The notes under the pieces: generated by a model
Databases searched by the model: none
Seen by the model: only the letters and a program-made list of their open reading frames with translations
What the model was told of the DNA's origin: nothing
Program-made: the position numbers and the translations under genes
Shown: piece by piece, positions 40,614-51,045 of the stretch
Layout: each line of letters starts with the position of its first letter
Numbering within the stretch: position 1 is the first letter of the stretch
NCBI RefSeq assembly: GCF_029626225.1
Contig: NZ_JARUBP010000001.1
Span: 1,178,001-1,242,000 of the forward strand
Length of the DNA stretch: 64,000 nt
Source: Asanoa sp. WMMD1127
Lineage (GTDB): Bacteria; Actinomycetota; Actinomycetes; Mycobacteriales; Micromonosporaceae
Direction: 5' to 3'

Positions 40614-42733
40614 TCAGGAGCCGACGTTCTTGTTCCAGACGCTCCAGGTGACCGCGATGCCAGGCTTGGCGAAGTCGCCGTCGGGCCAGTTGGAGGCCGG
40701 GTTCGACACCGAGGCGCCGGAGATCTCACCCGGGTGCTGCACCGCGACGAACACGCTCTTGTTGTCGTCGGTGATCCACGGGCCGCAGGTCTCGGCGCCG
40801 TAGGGGACGCTCAGGAACTGCTTGAGGTGCCCCGCCTCGGGACCCTCCAGCGGCACCGCGAACAGGCCGTCGTTGCTGCCGAGCGCGTTGCCGTCGGTGG
40901 AGATCCAGAGGTTGCCGGCGCCGTCGAACGCGACGTTGTCGGGGCAGGAGATCGGCGAGACCTTGGTCTTGTCGTACCCCATGAAGTACGTCGACGGGTC
41001 GGTCGGGTCGCCGCAGACCATCGGGATCCGCCAGGTGAACGTCGTGCCGGTGTGGTCGTCGTCGTCCTCGGTGATCTCGAGGATGTGCCCGTGCTTGTTG
41101 GCGTTGCGCGGGTTGGCCTCGTCGGCGGCCGGGTTGGTGCCGACGCCCCGGTTGGTGTTGTTGGTCAGCGCGACGTAGATCTTGCGGTTGACCGGGTTCG
41201 GCTCGACGTCCTCCGGCCGGTCCATCTTGGTCGCGCCCACCTTGTCACCGGCCAGCCGGGTGAAGACCAGCACCTCGTCGACGGTCATCCCCTCGACCTG
41301 CGACTTCCCGTCCTTGACCAGCGGGATCCAGGTGCCGGTGCCGTTGAAGGCGCCGTCGGTCGGCAGCTTGCCGGTGCCGTCGATCTCGGTGGCCGAGGTG
41401 TAGCCGAGCTTGGCCACGTAGAGCGTGCCCGACTCCAGGACGGTCAGGTTGTGCTTGCGGGCCTCGGGCGTGTTGCGGCCGTCGACCTTCTTGTCCGAGA
41501 CGAACTTGTAGAGGTAGTCGAACCGCTCGTCGTCGCCCATGTAGGCGACGGCCTTCGCGTCCCTGGACTTGATGATGTTGGCGCCCTCGTGCTTGACCCG
41601 GCCCATCGCGGTGTGCTTGCGCGGGGTCGAGCCCGGGGTGAACGGGTCGAACTCGACGATCCAGCCGAAGCGGTTGGCCTCGTTGGGGTTCTTGGTCAGG
41701 TCGAAGCGCTCGTCGGCCCGCTCCCACTTGCGGCTGCCCGACGGGTAGCGGTTGGTGGTGTCGATGCCGTACCGGTTGAACCGGGCCTTGGCGTCGCCGG
41801 TCGACGTCTCGGCGCCGACGAAGTACTGGTTGAAGTTCTCCTCGCCGGACAGGATCGTGCCCCACGGCGTGACGCCTCCGGCGCAGTTGTTGAGCGTACC
41901 GATCACGTCGGTGCCGGTCGGGTCGGCGGCGGTCTTCAGCAGGTCGCTGCCGGCGGCGGGGCCGGTCAGCTTGAAGTGTGTGGTCAGGGCGGTGACGCGC
42001 CGGTTGTAGGGGCGCTTGCCGCTGTCGACCAGCACGTACTGGCCGGTCTTGCCGACCCGCTCGATCTCCACGACCGACATGCCGTGCGCGGCCATCGCGA
42101 TCTTGACCTGCTCCACGGTGAGCGCGTCCTGGCTGACGAAGTTCGGGAACATCAGGTCTTCGTTGGTGTACTCGTGGTTGCACACCAGCAGGGCGCGCGT
42201 GCCCTTCTTGTCCAATGGCAGCACGGCGACGAAGTCGTTGTTGTAGCCGAACTGCTTGAGCTGGGCGGCCAGCGTCTGGTTGCGCACGTTGAACTCGGGG
42301 GCGCCCGGGACGACCTCGTCGCCCCAGCGGATCACCACGTGGTGGTCGTAGCCGTTGGGCACCACCAGCGCGTCGACCCGGTTCGGGGCGACGGCCTTGA
42401 AGGTCAGGTTGGTGGTCTGCTCGGTCAGGATGCCGAACTCGCCGACCGGCGGCACGGCGGGCGCGGGCTCGCCGGCGGCCAGCGCCGGGCTCGCGCTCAG
42501 CACGCCGCGCCGCCGAGGCCGAGGGCGACAGCGCCGACGGCGCCGGTGCGCAGCACACCGCGGCGGGAGACCTCGCTCTTGACGAGGTCGCCGAAGTACT
42601 CGTTATCGGAACCATTCGGCACCGGGTGGTCGCACGCGTTTCCGCAGCGGTACAGGCAGGTCATGCGGTCACGACCGTGCGAAACCTTCGCCACGCCGAC
42701 GATTGGCAACTGGCGGCGGATCTGGTCCGTCAT
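40614..42733 (-). pseudogene. phoX: PhoX family alkaline phosphatase gene with a single-base frameshift
   Basis: The first frame (42733 to 42497) has GAGGAG before its ATG. It encodes MTCLYRCGNACDHPVPN, YFGDLVKSEVSRRGVLRTGA and a Tat helix ending GLGGAAC-stop. The second frame (from 42503 down to 40614) continues VLSASPALAAGEPAP and the full PhoX body. That body includes NHEYTNEDLMFP, NNCAGGVTPWGTILSGEENFNQYF, KHEGANIIKSRDAKAVAYMGDDERFDYLYKF and RPEDVEPNP, which carry calcium and iron ligands. Adding one base near 42503 restores one protein of about 706 residues. Either a recent mutation, a sequencing indel, or slippage. If intact it is a Tat-exported phosphatase. Confidence 0.88.
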
Positions 42734-42819
42734 TCGGGCTCTCCTCGAACCGTCGACAAATCTCTTCGTCAGGACAGCCGCACGCTAAACAGAGCAGGTA
42801 AACGCGAAAAAACCGCAAT

Positions 42820-42860
42820 GTGAACCGCGGACGTGAAGCCGCAGGTAAGGGTGTCCTTAC
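42820..42860. promoter_or_regulatory. Candidate operator in the phoX/rbsD-like divergent region
   Basis: GTGAACC (42820-42826) and GTGAAGC (42833-42839) repeat at 13 bases. On the minus strand they read GGTTCAC/GCTTCAC, like degenerate PHO-box units, though true PHO boxes repeat at 11. A perfect palindrome GTAAGG-GTGT-CCTTAC follows at 42845-42860. Phosphate control of phoX would fit, but this is tentative. Confidence 0.35.
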
Positions 42861-42895
42861 TAGACGGCGAGGTGGCCGGCCATGATGATCCGCGC

Positions 42896-43309
42896 ATGCT
42901 CAAATCCACACTGCTCCATCCCGGCATCAGCTCCGCGCTCGGTCGCGCGGGACACGGGTCGACCGTCCTCATTTCAGACGGGAACTACCCCCATTCCACG
43001 GGTACGAAGGCGGGCGCCGAACTCGTATTCCTGAATCTGCGGCCGGGGCTCGTCGCGGTCGACGACATCCTCGCCACGGTGCTGACCGCTGTGCCGGTCG
43101 AGTCGGCGTTCGTGATGCGGCCGGAGGCGGGTCCGGAACCCGACATCTTCCCGGTGTTCCGGCAGCACCTCGCGCCGGTGGAGCTCACGGCGCTCGACCG
43201 GTTCGCGTTCTACGACAAGGCGCGCGAGCCGGACCTCGCCCTGGCCATCGCCAGCGGCGACACCCGGCTCTACGCCAACGTCATCCTCACCGTGGGCGTG
43301 GTGAGCTGA
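42896..43309 (+). CDS. RbsD/FucU family sugar mutarotase-like protein
   Basis: 137 residues from the ATG at 42896. LLHPGISSALGRAGHGSTVLISDGNYPHS carries the conserved histidine and aspartate of the family, and YANVILTVGVVS closes the fold. RbsD/FucU proteins interconvert anomers of ribose or fucose after uptake. A longer frame from 42833 is possible but has no support, and no ribosome site is seen. No sugar kinase or transporter is adjacent. Its end overlaps the convergent esterase gene by 23 bases. Confidence 0.85.
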   Translation: MLKSTLLHPGISSALGRAGHGSTVLISDGNYPHSTGTKAGAELVFLNLRPGLVAVDDILATVLTAVPVESAFVMRPEAGPEPDIFPVFRQHLAPVELTALDRFAFYDKAREPDLALAIASGDTRLYANVILTVGVVS

Positions 43310-44156
43310 GAAACTCCGCGATCACGCCGATCGCGTGGTCGCCGGCGGAGAGCACACCGCAGAAGTTGAGGAAGGCGTGCGGGGTGTCCGCGTACTCCAC
43401 GTAGTCGGCGTCGTCGAGGCAGCGCGCGTAGGCCAGCGCCTGCTCGCGCAGCGGATCGCGGCCCGCGGCGACCAGCAGGGTCGGCGGCAGCCCGGCCAGC
43501 CACTCCGCCCGCAGCGGCGCGGCGTAGACCGGCGGCGGTCCGGTCAGGTACTGCCGGTCCGCCCAGGACGGCAGGGCCGGCACGTCGAGCACGGGATAGC
43601 AGAGCACCTGCCGGTCGAGCCGGGGGCCGCCCTGGTCGCGGGCCCGCAGCGTGGCCCCGGCGACCAGGGCGCCGCCGGCGCTCTGCCCGCCCGCCGCGAA
43701 CCGGCCGTCGCCGCCCAACACCCGGCCGTGGGCGGCCAGCCAGCACATCGCGTCGTAGGTGTCGTCGAGCGCGGCCGGGTACGGGTGCTCCGGCGCGAGC
43801 CGATACTCCAGCGAGACCACGGTGCGGCCCGACCGCCGGGCGAGCCCGGAGCAGGTGTGGTCGAGGTCGGCCACCGTACCGCCGACGAAGCCGCCGCCGT
43901 GCAGCCAGAGCAACAGCGGCCGAGGCCCGGGCTCGGCCTGGTAGACGCGCGCCAGGGTCGGCCCGCCGCCGAGCGGCAGGTGGAGGTCCGCCACGTGCAC
44001 CGTCGGGTCCGGCGCGCCGGCGAGGCGCAGGTCGACCGGCTCGGCCCGGTCGGCTAGCAGGGTGGCCAGGTCGTCGAGGTCGTCGGCCGCGCCGACGACG
44101 GTGAAGCCGTCGGCCTCCGCGGCGAACCCCGGCTCGGCCACGATCCGCCGGTTCAC
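43287..44156 (-). CDS. Alpha/beta hydrolase fold-3 esterase (HSL family)
   Basis: 289 residues. The oxyanion motif LLLWLHGGGFVGG and nucleophile elbow AAGGQSAGGALVAG are characteristic of hormone-sensitive-lipase-type esterases. The acid is in VAAGRDPLREQ and the histidine in YADTPHAFLNF. Cytoplasmic, no signal peptide. It hydrolyses short acyl esters; physiological substrate unknown. The GTG at 44156 overlaps the stop of the ClbS-like gene (GTGA), so the two are co-translated. Confidence 0.88.
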   Translation of the reverse strand: MNRRIVAEPGFAAEADGFTVVGAADDLDDLATLLADRAEPVDLRLAGAPDPTVHVADLHLPLGGGPTLARVYQAEPGPRPLLLWLHGGGFVGGTVADLDHTCSGLARRSGRTVVSLEYRLAPEHPYPAALDDTYDAMCWLAAHGRVLGGDGRFAAGGQSAGGALVAGATLRARDQGGPRLDRQVLCYPVLDVPALPSWADRQYLTGPPPVYAAPLRAEWLAGLPPTLLVAAGRDPLREQALAYARCLDDADYVEYADTPHAFLNFCGVLSAGDHAIGVIAEFLSSPRPR

Positions 44157-44656
44157 CGCGCGCCCACCGGCACCGCGTCGAGGTGGACGGCGGCGTGCCA
44201 GAAGGCCGGTTGCCCTGGCACGGTGAAGACGTGGTGCGCCAGCGGCCCGCGCCGGTGCCACGCCGCGTCGTCGTACGTGGCCAGCTGGTCCAGGAGCGCC
44301 TCGTGGGTGCGGTTCAGCCGGTCCAGCAGCAGCGCCGCGGGCAGCTCCCGGCCCCCGGCGACGCCGGCCCGGTTGAGCGCGCCGCCCGCCTCCGGCGTCT
44401 CGAACTGGGCGTCCAGGCTCCAGTGGTCGCGGCCGTGGTCCGCCTCGGTCAGCACCGCGAGGTTGATCTCGTTCCACATGAGAACGTGGGCGAGCAGGTC
44501 GTGCAACGACGCGCAGAAGTCGCCGAGCGGCCCGTTGGTCGTGGCGTGGTCGCGGGCCAGCGCGTCGGCGTCCAGCCCGTCGACGGCGGCGAGCAGCAGG
44601 TCGTGATCGGCGCGCAGGCGGTCGACGGCCGCGCCCCGGTCGATCGGTTCGGTCAT
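44153..44656 (-). CDS. ClbS/DfsB-like DinB-superfamily four-helix protein
   Basis: 167 residues. AAVDRLRADHDLLLAAVDGLD, LLAHVLMWNEIN, LNRTHEALLDQLATYDDAAW and WHAAVHLDAV form a four-helix bundle with histidines in metal-binding places, as in ClbS/DfsB and mycothiol-linked DinB proteins. ClbS proteins protect cells by opening reactive ring metabolites. Here pairing with an esterase suggests a small detoxification unit, but this is inference. First gene of the unit; no strong ribosome site. Confidence 0.78.
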   Translation of the reverse strand: MTEPIDRGAAVDRLRADHDLLLAAVDGLDADALARDHATTNGPLGDFCASLHDLLAHVLMWNEINLAVLTEADHGRDHWSLDAQFETPEAGGALNRAGVAGGRELPAALLLDRLNRTHEALLDQLATYDDAAWHRRGPLAHHVFTVPGQPAFWHAAVHLDAVPVGAR

Positions 44657-44714
44657 GTCGCCGACCCAACCACCGGCCTTCGCTGCCGCCGAGCGGGCTG
44701 ACGGATCTCGTCAG

Positions 44715-45709
44715 TCAGCGGAGCAGCAGCTTGACCAGGTCGCCGCCGAGCGCCTCGACGGCGGCCGCGTCCAGCTCGTACTGGACGAACCGGCCGCGCC
44801 GGGTGGCCCGCGCGACCCCGGCCGCCGCGAGCGCGCGGAGGTGGCGGTTGACCAGCGTCGGGTCGACGTGCCAGAGCTCGGCGATCTCACGGCGGTACGC
44901 GGCTCCGTGGCGATGGCCCGGGCCATCTCCAGCCGGCCGGGGTTGGCCAGCGCCTCGAGCCGGCGCAGCAGGTCGCGGGCGGGCACGACGGGCGGGCCGG
45001 GCGTCGCGGGGTGGATCAGCACCAGTGGGCGGCCGGGGACGTCGGCGACGTACAGATGTGGGTGGATCAAGGTGCTGGGCACCACCACCAGGCCGCGGCG
45101 GGACACGTCGTGCCGGCGACTCTGGATCTTGGCGATCTGGATCCCGGCGCCGCCGGCCGTGACCGACGGGTCCAGCGTGGTCAAGGCCGCCGCCGGGCCG
45201 ACGGCGGCCAGGTCGTGCGCGAACCGGCGGGCGCGGGCGGCGAGCACCGGGCGCACCAGCGGCCAGCGCGCGCCGAACCAGGTCTCCCAGCTCTCGACCA
45301 GGAACTCCAGGAACTCGGCCACCGCCGGTCCCGGCCGCTCGACCAGGGCCTCGACCCGCTCGCCGACGCCGCGGGCCCGGGCGAACCGGAGCGCGGCGGC
45401 AGGGTCGCCGGCCGGGGAGATCGGCCGGAGCAGCTGGGCCGCCAGCCGGTGCGGCGGGAGCGCCCGCAGCTGGTCCAGCTGGGCGTCGAAGGCGTCGTCG
45501 GCGCCCCAGATCGTGACGAACGGGGTCGCCCGGATCGCCCGGGTGGTGAACGCCCACGTCCGCATCGAGCGGCGCAGCGCCGCGCTCGGCGCCGGCAGGT
45601 CGACCGCGTGGTGGCCCGGGTCGCCGACCGCGTGCAGCGCGGAGCCCAGCTCGGACAACGGGGACACCGCGGCCGAGACGCTGCTCAGGCCGACAACCGC
45701 GACTGGCAT
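44715..45709 (-). pseudogene. ArsR-type regulator (DUF5937-like N-domain) with a frameshift
   Basis: The N-terminal frame begins at ATG 45709 (AVSPLSELGSALHAVGDPGHH) and reads a helical sensing domain through LEALANPGRLEMARAIATEP. It then loses the winged-helix sequence. That sequence continues in another frame as AYRREIAELWHVDPTLVNRHL, ALAAAGVARATRRGRFVQYEL and the end at 44715. One missing base near 44900-44905 explains this. With repair the protein has about 332 residues. Without it the recognition helix is lost and the product would be inactive. Divergent from the MFS gene, the probable target. Confidence 0.85.
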
Positions 45710-45799
45710 GACGATCACCGATCGTAGTCCGGCGGCGCGCGCCGGCCCGGGGGTACGTTGGGTCACGGGTGCGTTACACGGGGGGACGGCGCTGAGCGA

Positions 45800-47257
45800 A
45801 TGAGCGCGAGCAGGGTCGGTGAAACGCAGAAATCGGGGACGGTCCAAGGCTCCGGCCTGGCGGAGATCGTCGACGCGTTACGGGTCCGCCCGTTCCGCCG
45901 GTTGTTCCTGGTGCTCGGGCTCTCCGCGCTGGGCGATTGGCTGGGGCTGCTGGCCGGCGCCGCGTTCGCCTCGTCGCAGGTGTCCGGCGCGACCGCCAAG
46001 GGCGCCGCGTTCGGCTCCGTGATCGCGGTTCAACTCCTACCGGCGTTCATCCTCGGCCCGATCTCCGGCGTGATCGCCGACCGCTTCGACCGCCGCTACA
46101 CGATGGTCGTATCCGACGTCGTGCGGTTCGTGCTGTTCGCCTCGATCCCGATCGTGGGCTACATCGTCGACAGCCCCGTGCGGGTCGTCACCTACACCGC
46201 CGTCGCGTTGTTCCTGGCCCAGGCCGCGTCGCAGATCTGGACCCCGGCCAAGGAGGCGGCGGTGCCCAACCTGCTGCCCCGCTCCCGGTTGGAGGCGGCC
46301 AACCAGCTCACCCTGGCCACCACGTACGGGGTCACGCCCATCCTGGCCGCCCTGATCTTCAGCGGCATGGCCCGGCTGCCGCGCCCCGGTGGCGTCGGCC
46401 CGGCCGACTACGCGCTGCTGTTCGACGCACTCACGTTCCTCGCCTCGGCGTTCGTGGTGGCGTTCTTCGCCAAGGAGATGTCGGGGCGCACCGCCCGGCC
46501 GGCCGCGGTAGCGCACCAGCCGGAGGAACATTCGGTGCCCGGGCGGCAGGCGCTGCGGGACCTGCTCGACGGTGGGCGGTTCATCGTCCGCACGCGGCTG
46601 GTCCGGGGCATCGTGATCGGGGTGCTGGGCGCGTTCGCCGGCGCCGGGGTGGTGATCGGCACCGCCAACTTCTACTCCCGGTCGCTCGGGGGCGGCGACG
46701 CCACGTTCGGCATCCTGTTCGCCGCGATCTTCGCGGGCTTTGGCGTCGGCATCGCCGGCGGGCCCGCCCTGGTCGGCACGCTCTCCCGACGGCGCTGGTT
46801 CGCGCTGTCCATCGTGCTGGCCGGGGTGGCGGTGATCGGACTGTCCGTCGCGCCCCGCCTGTCACTCGCGGTGCTCGGCTGCGTCATCACCGGCGCCGCG
46901 GCCGGAATGGCGTTCCTCTCGGGCCTCACCCTGGTCGGCGGTGACATCGCGGACGACGTACGCGGCCGGGTCGTGGCCTTCATCCAGTCGGCCGTGCGGA
47001 TCGTGCTGCTGCTGTCGATCGCGCTGTCCAGCCTGATCGTCGGCCTAGGCGCGTCCCGGGACCTCGACCTCGGGCCCGTCGACATCCACCTGTCCACCAC
47101 CCGGCTGCTGCTGTTCGTGATCGGCGCGGCGGGCATCGCGGTGGGCATCGTGGCGTTCCGGCAGATCGACGACCGGCCGGGCGTGCCGGTCTGGAAGGAC
47201 ATCTGGCGGGGTGTACGCCGCCGGCCGCTCTCCGACACCGCCAAGAAGCGTCCCTGA
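45800..47257 (+). CDS. MFS transporter (enterobactin-exporter/MFS_3-like)
   Basis: 485 residues, about twelve helices. FRRLFLVLGLSALGDWLGLLAGAAFA opens the transport domain, and GVIADRFDRRYTMVVSDVVRFVLFA is motif A with the DR-RR signature of this group. A loop of about 35 residues with TARPAAVAHQPEEHSVPG separates the halves. Export of a small molecule is likely. ATG at 45800. The APC transporter gene starts three bases after its stop, so the two form a unit divergent from the broken ArsR-type gene. Confidence 0.88.
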   Translation: MSASRVGETQKSGTVQGSGLAEIVDALRVRPFRRLFLVLGLSALGDWLGLLAGAAFASSQVSGATAKGAAFGSVIAVQLLPAFILGPISGVIADRFDRRYTMVVSDVVRFVLFASIPIVGYIVDSPVRVVTYTAVALFLAQAASQIWTPAKEAAVPNLLPRSRLEAANQLTLATTYGVTPILAALIFSGMARLPRPGGVGPADYALLFDALTFLASAFVVAFFAKEMSGRTARPAAVAHQPEEHSVPGRQALRDLLDGGRFIVRTRLVRGIVIGVLGAFAGAGVVIGTANFYSRSLGGGDATFGILFAAIFAGFGVGIAGGPALVGTLSRRRWFALSIVLAGVAVIGLSVAPRLSLAVLGCVITGAAAGMAFLSGLTLVGGDIADDVRGRVVAFIQSAVRIVLLLSIALSSLIVGLGASRDLDLGPVDIHLSTTRLLLFVIGAAGIAVGIVAFRQIDDRPGVPVWKDIWRGVRRRPLSDTAKKRP

Positions 47258-47260
47258 GCC

Positions 47261-49216
47261 GTGTCGGCCACCCCACCCCTGGTCACCGCGCAACGCAGAT
47301 TCTCCGACTGGTTCCTGCGTGGCGCGCAGCGCCGCGTGCTGCCGCCACCCGGACCGCTGGCCCGGCCGGAGCCCCAGGAGCGCCGGCACAGCTGGTGGCG
47401 GGTGATGTGCCTGACCGGCCTCGACTACTTCTCGACGCTGGGCTACCAGCCGGGCATCGCGGCGCTGGCCGCCGGCGTGCTCGCCCCGCTGGCCACGATC
47501 GTGCTGGTGCTGGTCACGCTCTTCGGCGCGCTGCCGGTCTATCGCCGGGTGGCCCGCGAGAGCCCGCACGGCGCCGGCTCGCTGGCGATGCTGGCCAAGA
47601 TGCTCTCGTTCTGGAAGGGCAAGCTGGTCGTCCTGGTGCTGCTCGGCTTCGTTGCGACCGACTTCATCATCACGATGACGCTGTCGGCGGCGGACGCCAC
47701 GGCGCACATCGACGAGAACCCGTTCTGGCCGGACGCCCTGCGCGGGCACGACGTGCTGATCACATTGGTGCTGCTGGCGGTCCTCGGAGCGGTGTTCCTC
47801 AAGGGCTTCTCCGAGGCCATCGGGATCGCCGTGGTGGTGGTTGGTGTCTACCTGGCGCTCAACGTGGTGGTGATGGTCGACGGCCTGATCCGCGTGGCGA
47901 CTCATCCGACGCTGACCAGCGACTGGTGGACGGCGCTGACCACGATGCACGGGAGCCCACTGGCGGTGATCGGGATGGCGGTGATCGTCTTCCCGCGGTT
48001 GGCGCTGGGCCTGTCCGGCTTCGAGACCGGTGTGGCGGTGATGCCGCACATCAAGGGCGCGCCGTCCGACACCGAACAGCGGCCGGCGGGCCGGATCCGG
48101 GGCACGCGGAAGCTGCTCACCACGGCGGCCGTGACGATGAGCGTCTTCCTCATCACGAGCAGCATCATCACCACCGTGTTGATCCCCGCCAACGCGTTCG
48201 ACCCGGGCGGCGCCGCCAACGGTCGGGCCCTCGCGTTCCTGGCGCACGAGAACCTCGGCGCGACGTTCGGCACCGTCTACGACCTGTCGACGATCTTCAT
48301 CCTCTGGTTCGCCGGGGCGTCCGCGATGGCAGGGCTGCTGAACCTGGTGCCGCGGTACCTGCCGCGCTTCGGGATGGCGCCGAACTGGGCGACCGCCGTA
48401 CGCCCGCTGGTCGTCGTCTTCACCCTGATCGCGTTCTTCATCACCTGGCTGTTCGACGCCGACGTGACCGCGCAGGGCGGCGCGTACGCCACGGGCGTGC
48501 TGGTGTTGATCACCTCAGCGGCGATAGCCGTGACCCTGTCCAGCCGGCGTCACCGGCAACGCAAGCAGACGCTGGCGTTCGGGCTGATCTCGTTGGTGTT
48601 CGTCTACACGACCATCGACAACATCGTCGAGCGCCCGGACGGCGTCAAGATCGCGGGGAGCTTCATCGGCGCCATGATCATTACTTCGATCCTGTCGCGG
48701 CTCTATCGGGCGTTCGAATTGCGGTTCACCAGCGTGCAGTTCGACGAGGTGGGCCAGCAGCTGCTCGAGGACTGCAAGGGCACGGTGGTGCGGATCATCG
48801 CGAACCATCCGGACGCCGGCGACGCCCAGGAATATCTGGCCAAGCTGCGCCGGATCGTCGACGAGGACGTGCTGCCCGACGTGCACGACGTGATGTTCGC
48901 CGAGGTGACCGTCACCGACCCGTCGGAGTTCGAGTCGGACCTGCGGGTACGCGGCCAGATCCGGCACGGCCGCTACCGGGTGTTCGCGATGGAGAGCCCC
49001 AACGTGTCGACGGCGCTGGCCGCGCTGCTCCTGGAGATCCAGGCGACGACGGGCCAGCGGCCGCACATCTATTTCCAGTGGACGGAGGGGAACCCCGCGT
49101 CGAACTTCCTGCGCTACCTGGCCTTCGGTCAGGGGGAGGTGGCGCCGGTGACGCGGGAGATCCTCCGGGAGCACGAGCCGGACCGGATGAAGCGGCCGCA
49201 CGTGCACGTCGGTTAG
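47261..49216 (+). CDS. APC family permease with cytoplasmic C-terminal domain
   Basis: 651 residues. Helix 1 contains the APC start signature [22 protein letters not shown]. About twelve helices extend to residue 450. From about residue 470 a soluble domain follows ([62 protein letters not shown]). This layout is like KimA-type potassium and related transporters, where the soluble part regulates transport. Potassium or amino acid as substrate cannot be decided. GTG start directly after the MFS gene. It ends four bases into the convergent peptidase gene. Confidence 0.85.
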   Translation: MSATPPLVTAQRRFSDWFLRGAQRRVLPPPGPLARPEPQERRHSWWRVMCLTGLDYFSTLGYQPGIAALAAGVLAPLATIVLVLVTLFGALPVYRRVARESPHGAGSLAMLAKMLSFWKGKLVVLVLLGFVATDFIITMTLSAADATAHIDENPFWPDALRGHDVLITLVLLAVLGAVFLKGFSEAIGIAVVVVGVYLALNVVVMVDGLIRVATHPTLTSDWWTALTTMHGSPLAVIGMAVIVFPRLALGLSGFETGVAVMPHIKGAPSDTEQRPAGRIRGTRKLLTTAAVTMSVFLITSSIITTVLIPANAFDPGGAANGRALAFLAHENLGATFGTVYDLSTIFILWFAGASAMAGLLNLVPRYLPRFGMAPNWATAVRPLVVVFTLIAFFITWLFDADVTAQGGAYATGVLVLITSAAIAVTLSSRRHRQRKQTLAFGLISLVFVYTTIDNIVERPDGVKIAGSFIGAMIITSILSRLYRAFELRFTSVQFDEVGQQLLEDCKGTVVRIIANHPDAGDAQEYLAKLRRIVDEDVLPDVHDVMFAEVTVTDPSEFESDLRVRGQIRHGRYRVFAMESPNVSTALAALLLEIQATTGQRPHIYFQWTEGNPASNFLRYLAFGQGEVAPVTREILREHEPDRMKRPHVHVG

Positions 49217-50955
49217 GCGCCTACTTTCTGCTTCGTGTACGCGAGGCAGCGCTTCGACACGTCCTTCCAGTCGCGGCCGAGGATCGTCGGGCTCTCCGCC
49301 TCGGACGGGCGGCCGTTGCGCAGCACCTGGTCGGCGAAGCGCATCAGCTTCTCGTGCCCGTACTGGTCCGCGATGCACCGCGTCGTGTAGTAGCCCACGC
49401 CGTAGGCGGCGTCGATCTGCCACTCGGGCGCGTCGTTCTCGGGGACGAGCTTCTCCAGGTTGCCGGTGAACAGGTTGGCCCGCACCAGGCGGCGGGTGGT
49501 CAGCTTCCGGTCGTACGCGCTGACCGGGCGGCCGTCCCATTCCACGTACTCCGCGATGCCCTCGGTGAGCCACCAGTTCTCGCCGTTGTAGTCGCGGTAG
49601 TCGCGGCCCGCCAGCGTCGCCACGTGGCCCATCTCGTGCTTCATGATGGACTCGGCGTAGCCGCCGTCGATCTCGGCCGCCCGCAGCACGATGTCGGAGC
49701 GCTCCGCGCTGGCCGGCACGGCGAACCCGATGGCCCAGTCCTCGGTGCCGCCGAACCACTTCTTCCAGTCGCTCGGGCCCGCCAGGTAGATGAGGTAGCG
49801 GTCGGGCTTGCGGCCGAGCACGTACCGGTCGGCGATCTTCGCGGCCCGCTCGGCGGCAGGCAGGAACGCGCGGGCGCGGCCCTGCAGGGCCTTGGGCGCG
49901 GCGACGATGGCCCGGGTCCCGACCGCGGCGGTCAGCGTGGAGACCTCCCACGGTTGCGGGCCGCGGACGTCCCGCACGAGCGAGAACTTGACGAGGCGGT
50001 AGCCGTCCTTCGAGTCCCGCCACGCGGTGTCGACGAGCATCTTGTCGGGCTCGCAGCGCGCGACGACGAAGCAATGCTTGATCGCGACGGTCACGCCCCA
50101 CTCGGAGTAGCCGCCGACCAGCTTGTCGTCGAACGGTCCACTGTCGGCGGTCAACTCGAGCGCCGTGGCCTTGATGGCGCGCAGCGACCGGAATCGCCGC
50201 TCGAGCTCCGCGCGGAGTTTCTTGTCGGCGACCGGGGCGAGAAAGCCGTTGAGATCGCCGGCCCGGAACGCCTTGCTCATGTCGGCCAGCGACTCGTAGA
50301 TGCGGGCCTTGGCCCAGCCGAACTTCACGTGCGGCGGATCGCCCGGTTTCGGCGAGGCCGCCGGGCCGGCGGCCTCGCGGGTGGCGGGCGTGGTGGCGGT
50401 CGGTGCGGCGGTGGCGGCGGTGGCGGGCTCGTCGCCGTCTCGGCCGCCGAACACCAGGAACGCCGGCACGGCGACCAGGACCAGCACCAGGATGATCACC
50501 AGTCCGACGAGCAGGCCACGCTTGGGCTTCGGCGCCGCCGGATCCGGCGGCAGCCCGACGCCCGGCGGCATGGCGGGTGGCGGCATGGCGGGTGGCGGCA
50601 TGGCGCCGGGTGGCGGCATGGCGCCGGGTGGCGGCATGGCGCCGGGTGGTGCCGCAGCCGGTGGCTGCGCGCCCGCAGCCGGTCCTGGGCCCGCAGGCGC
50701 GGCGGCGAAGGGAGCCGGGCTCGTGTCGGGCACCGCTGGTCCCGCAAATGGCGTGGCGCCCGCGGGAGCAGCCGGCGGGCCGGCGAAGGGCGCCGGGCCT
50801 GTGCCGGGCACCGCTGGTCCCGCGAGTGGCGCGGTGGCGGGCGGTGGGCCGGCGAAGGCGGCGGGCGGCGGTGTGGGCGGCGCCGGTGGGTCCGGTGCCG
50901 CTGGGTTCGCGGGCGCGGCCGCGGCGTTGGTCGGATCGATGTCCCCGTATGCCAC
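49213..50955 (-). CDS. Membrane-anchored gluzincin-type metallopeptidase with proline-rich N-terminus
   Basis: 580 residues. The first 140 are Pro/Ala/Gly-rich, with repeated MPPPGA and MPPPA units. One membrane helix lies at 147-169 ([22 protein letters not shown]), followed by a Thr/Ala spacer and an outer domain. This has the zinc motif HEMGH (His440, Glu441, His444) and the downstream glutamate Glu465 in LTEGIAEY, the M1/M61-like gluzincin pattern. It is thus predicted to be an active peptidase outside the membrane with a flexible cytoplasmic tail. Its target is unknown. Monocistronic, convergent with the APC gene. Confidence 0.87.
   Translation of the reverse strand: MAYGDIDPTNAAAAPANPAAPDPPAPPTPPPAAFAGPPPATAPLAGPAVPGTGPAPFAGPPAAPAGATPFAGPAVPDTSPAPFAAAPAGPGPAAGAQPPAAAPPGAMPPPGAMPPPGAMPPPAMPPPAMPPGVGLPPDPAAPKPKRGLLVGLVIILVLVLVAVPAFLVFGGRDGDEPATAATAAPTATTPATREAAGPAASPKPGDPPHVKFGWAKARIYESLADMSKAFRAGDLNGFLAPVADKKLRAELERRFRSLRAIKATALELTADSGPFDDKLVGGYSEWGVTVAIKHCFVVARCEPDKMLVDTAWRDSKDGYRLVKFSLVRDVRGPQPWEVSTLTAAVGTRAIVAAPKALQGRARAFLPAAERAAKIADRYVLGRKPDRYLIYLAGPSDWKKWFGGTEDWAIGFAVPASAERSDIVLRAAEIDGGYAESIMKHEMGHVATLAGRDYRDYNGENWWLTEGIAEYVEWDGRPVSAYDRKLTTRRLVRANLFTGNLEKLVPENDAPEWQIDAAYGVGYYTTRCIADQYGHEKLMRFADQVLRNGRPSEAESPTILGRDWKDVSKRCLAYTKQKVGA
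50567..50650. repeat. 15/18-bp tandem repeats in the peptidase gene
   Basis: Two 15-base units and three 18-base units in a row, each containing GGCATGGCG followed by GGGTGG. They encode the PPPAM and PPPGAM repeats of the cytoplasmic tail. Slippage here would change tail length in steps of five or six residues without breaking the frame. Confidence 0.75.
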
Positions 50956-51045
50956 GCCCCGACACGCTACGGGGCGGCCGCCCGTATTTGATCATCCGTT
51001 CGGTTGGGGACCTCTTGTGCTGAGCCGGCAGGACAGAATGGTGGT

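Noticed and set aside
37851-42788. Open frame of more than 1600 codons on the plus strand
   Set aside because: It runs through the LuxR gene in another frame and then antisense through phoX. The translation is low-complexity Arg/Gly/Ala and both real genes are clear.
50567-50650. Short direct repeats resembling a CRISPR or VNTR array
   Set aside because: Units are contiguous without spacers and keep the reading frame of the peptidase tail, so they are coding repeats.
47395-50991. Open frame of about 1200 codons on the plus strand
   Set aside because: Shadow of the APC transporter gene in another frame and of the peptidase gene on the opposite strand; no protein family visible.
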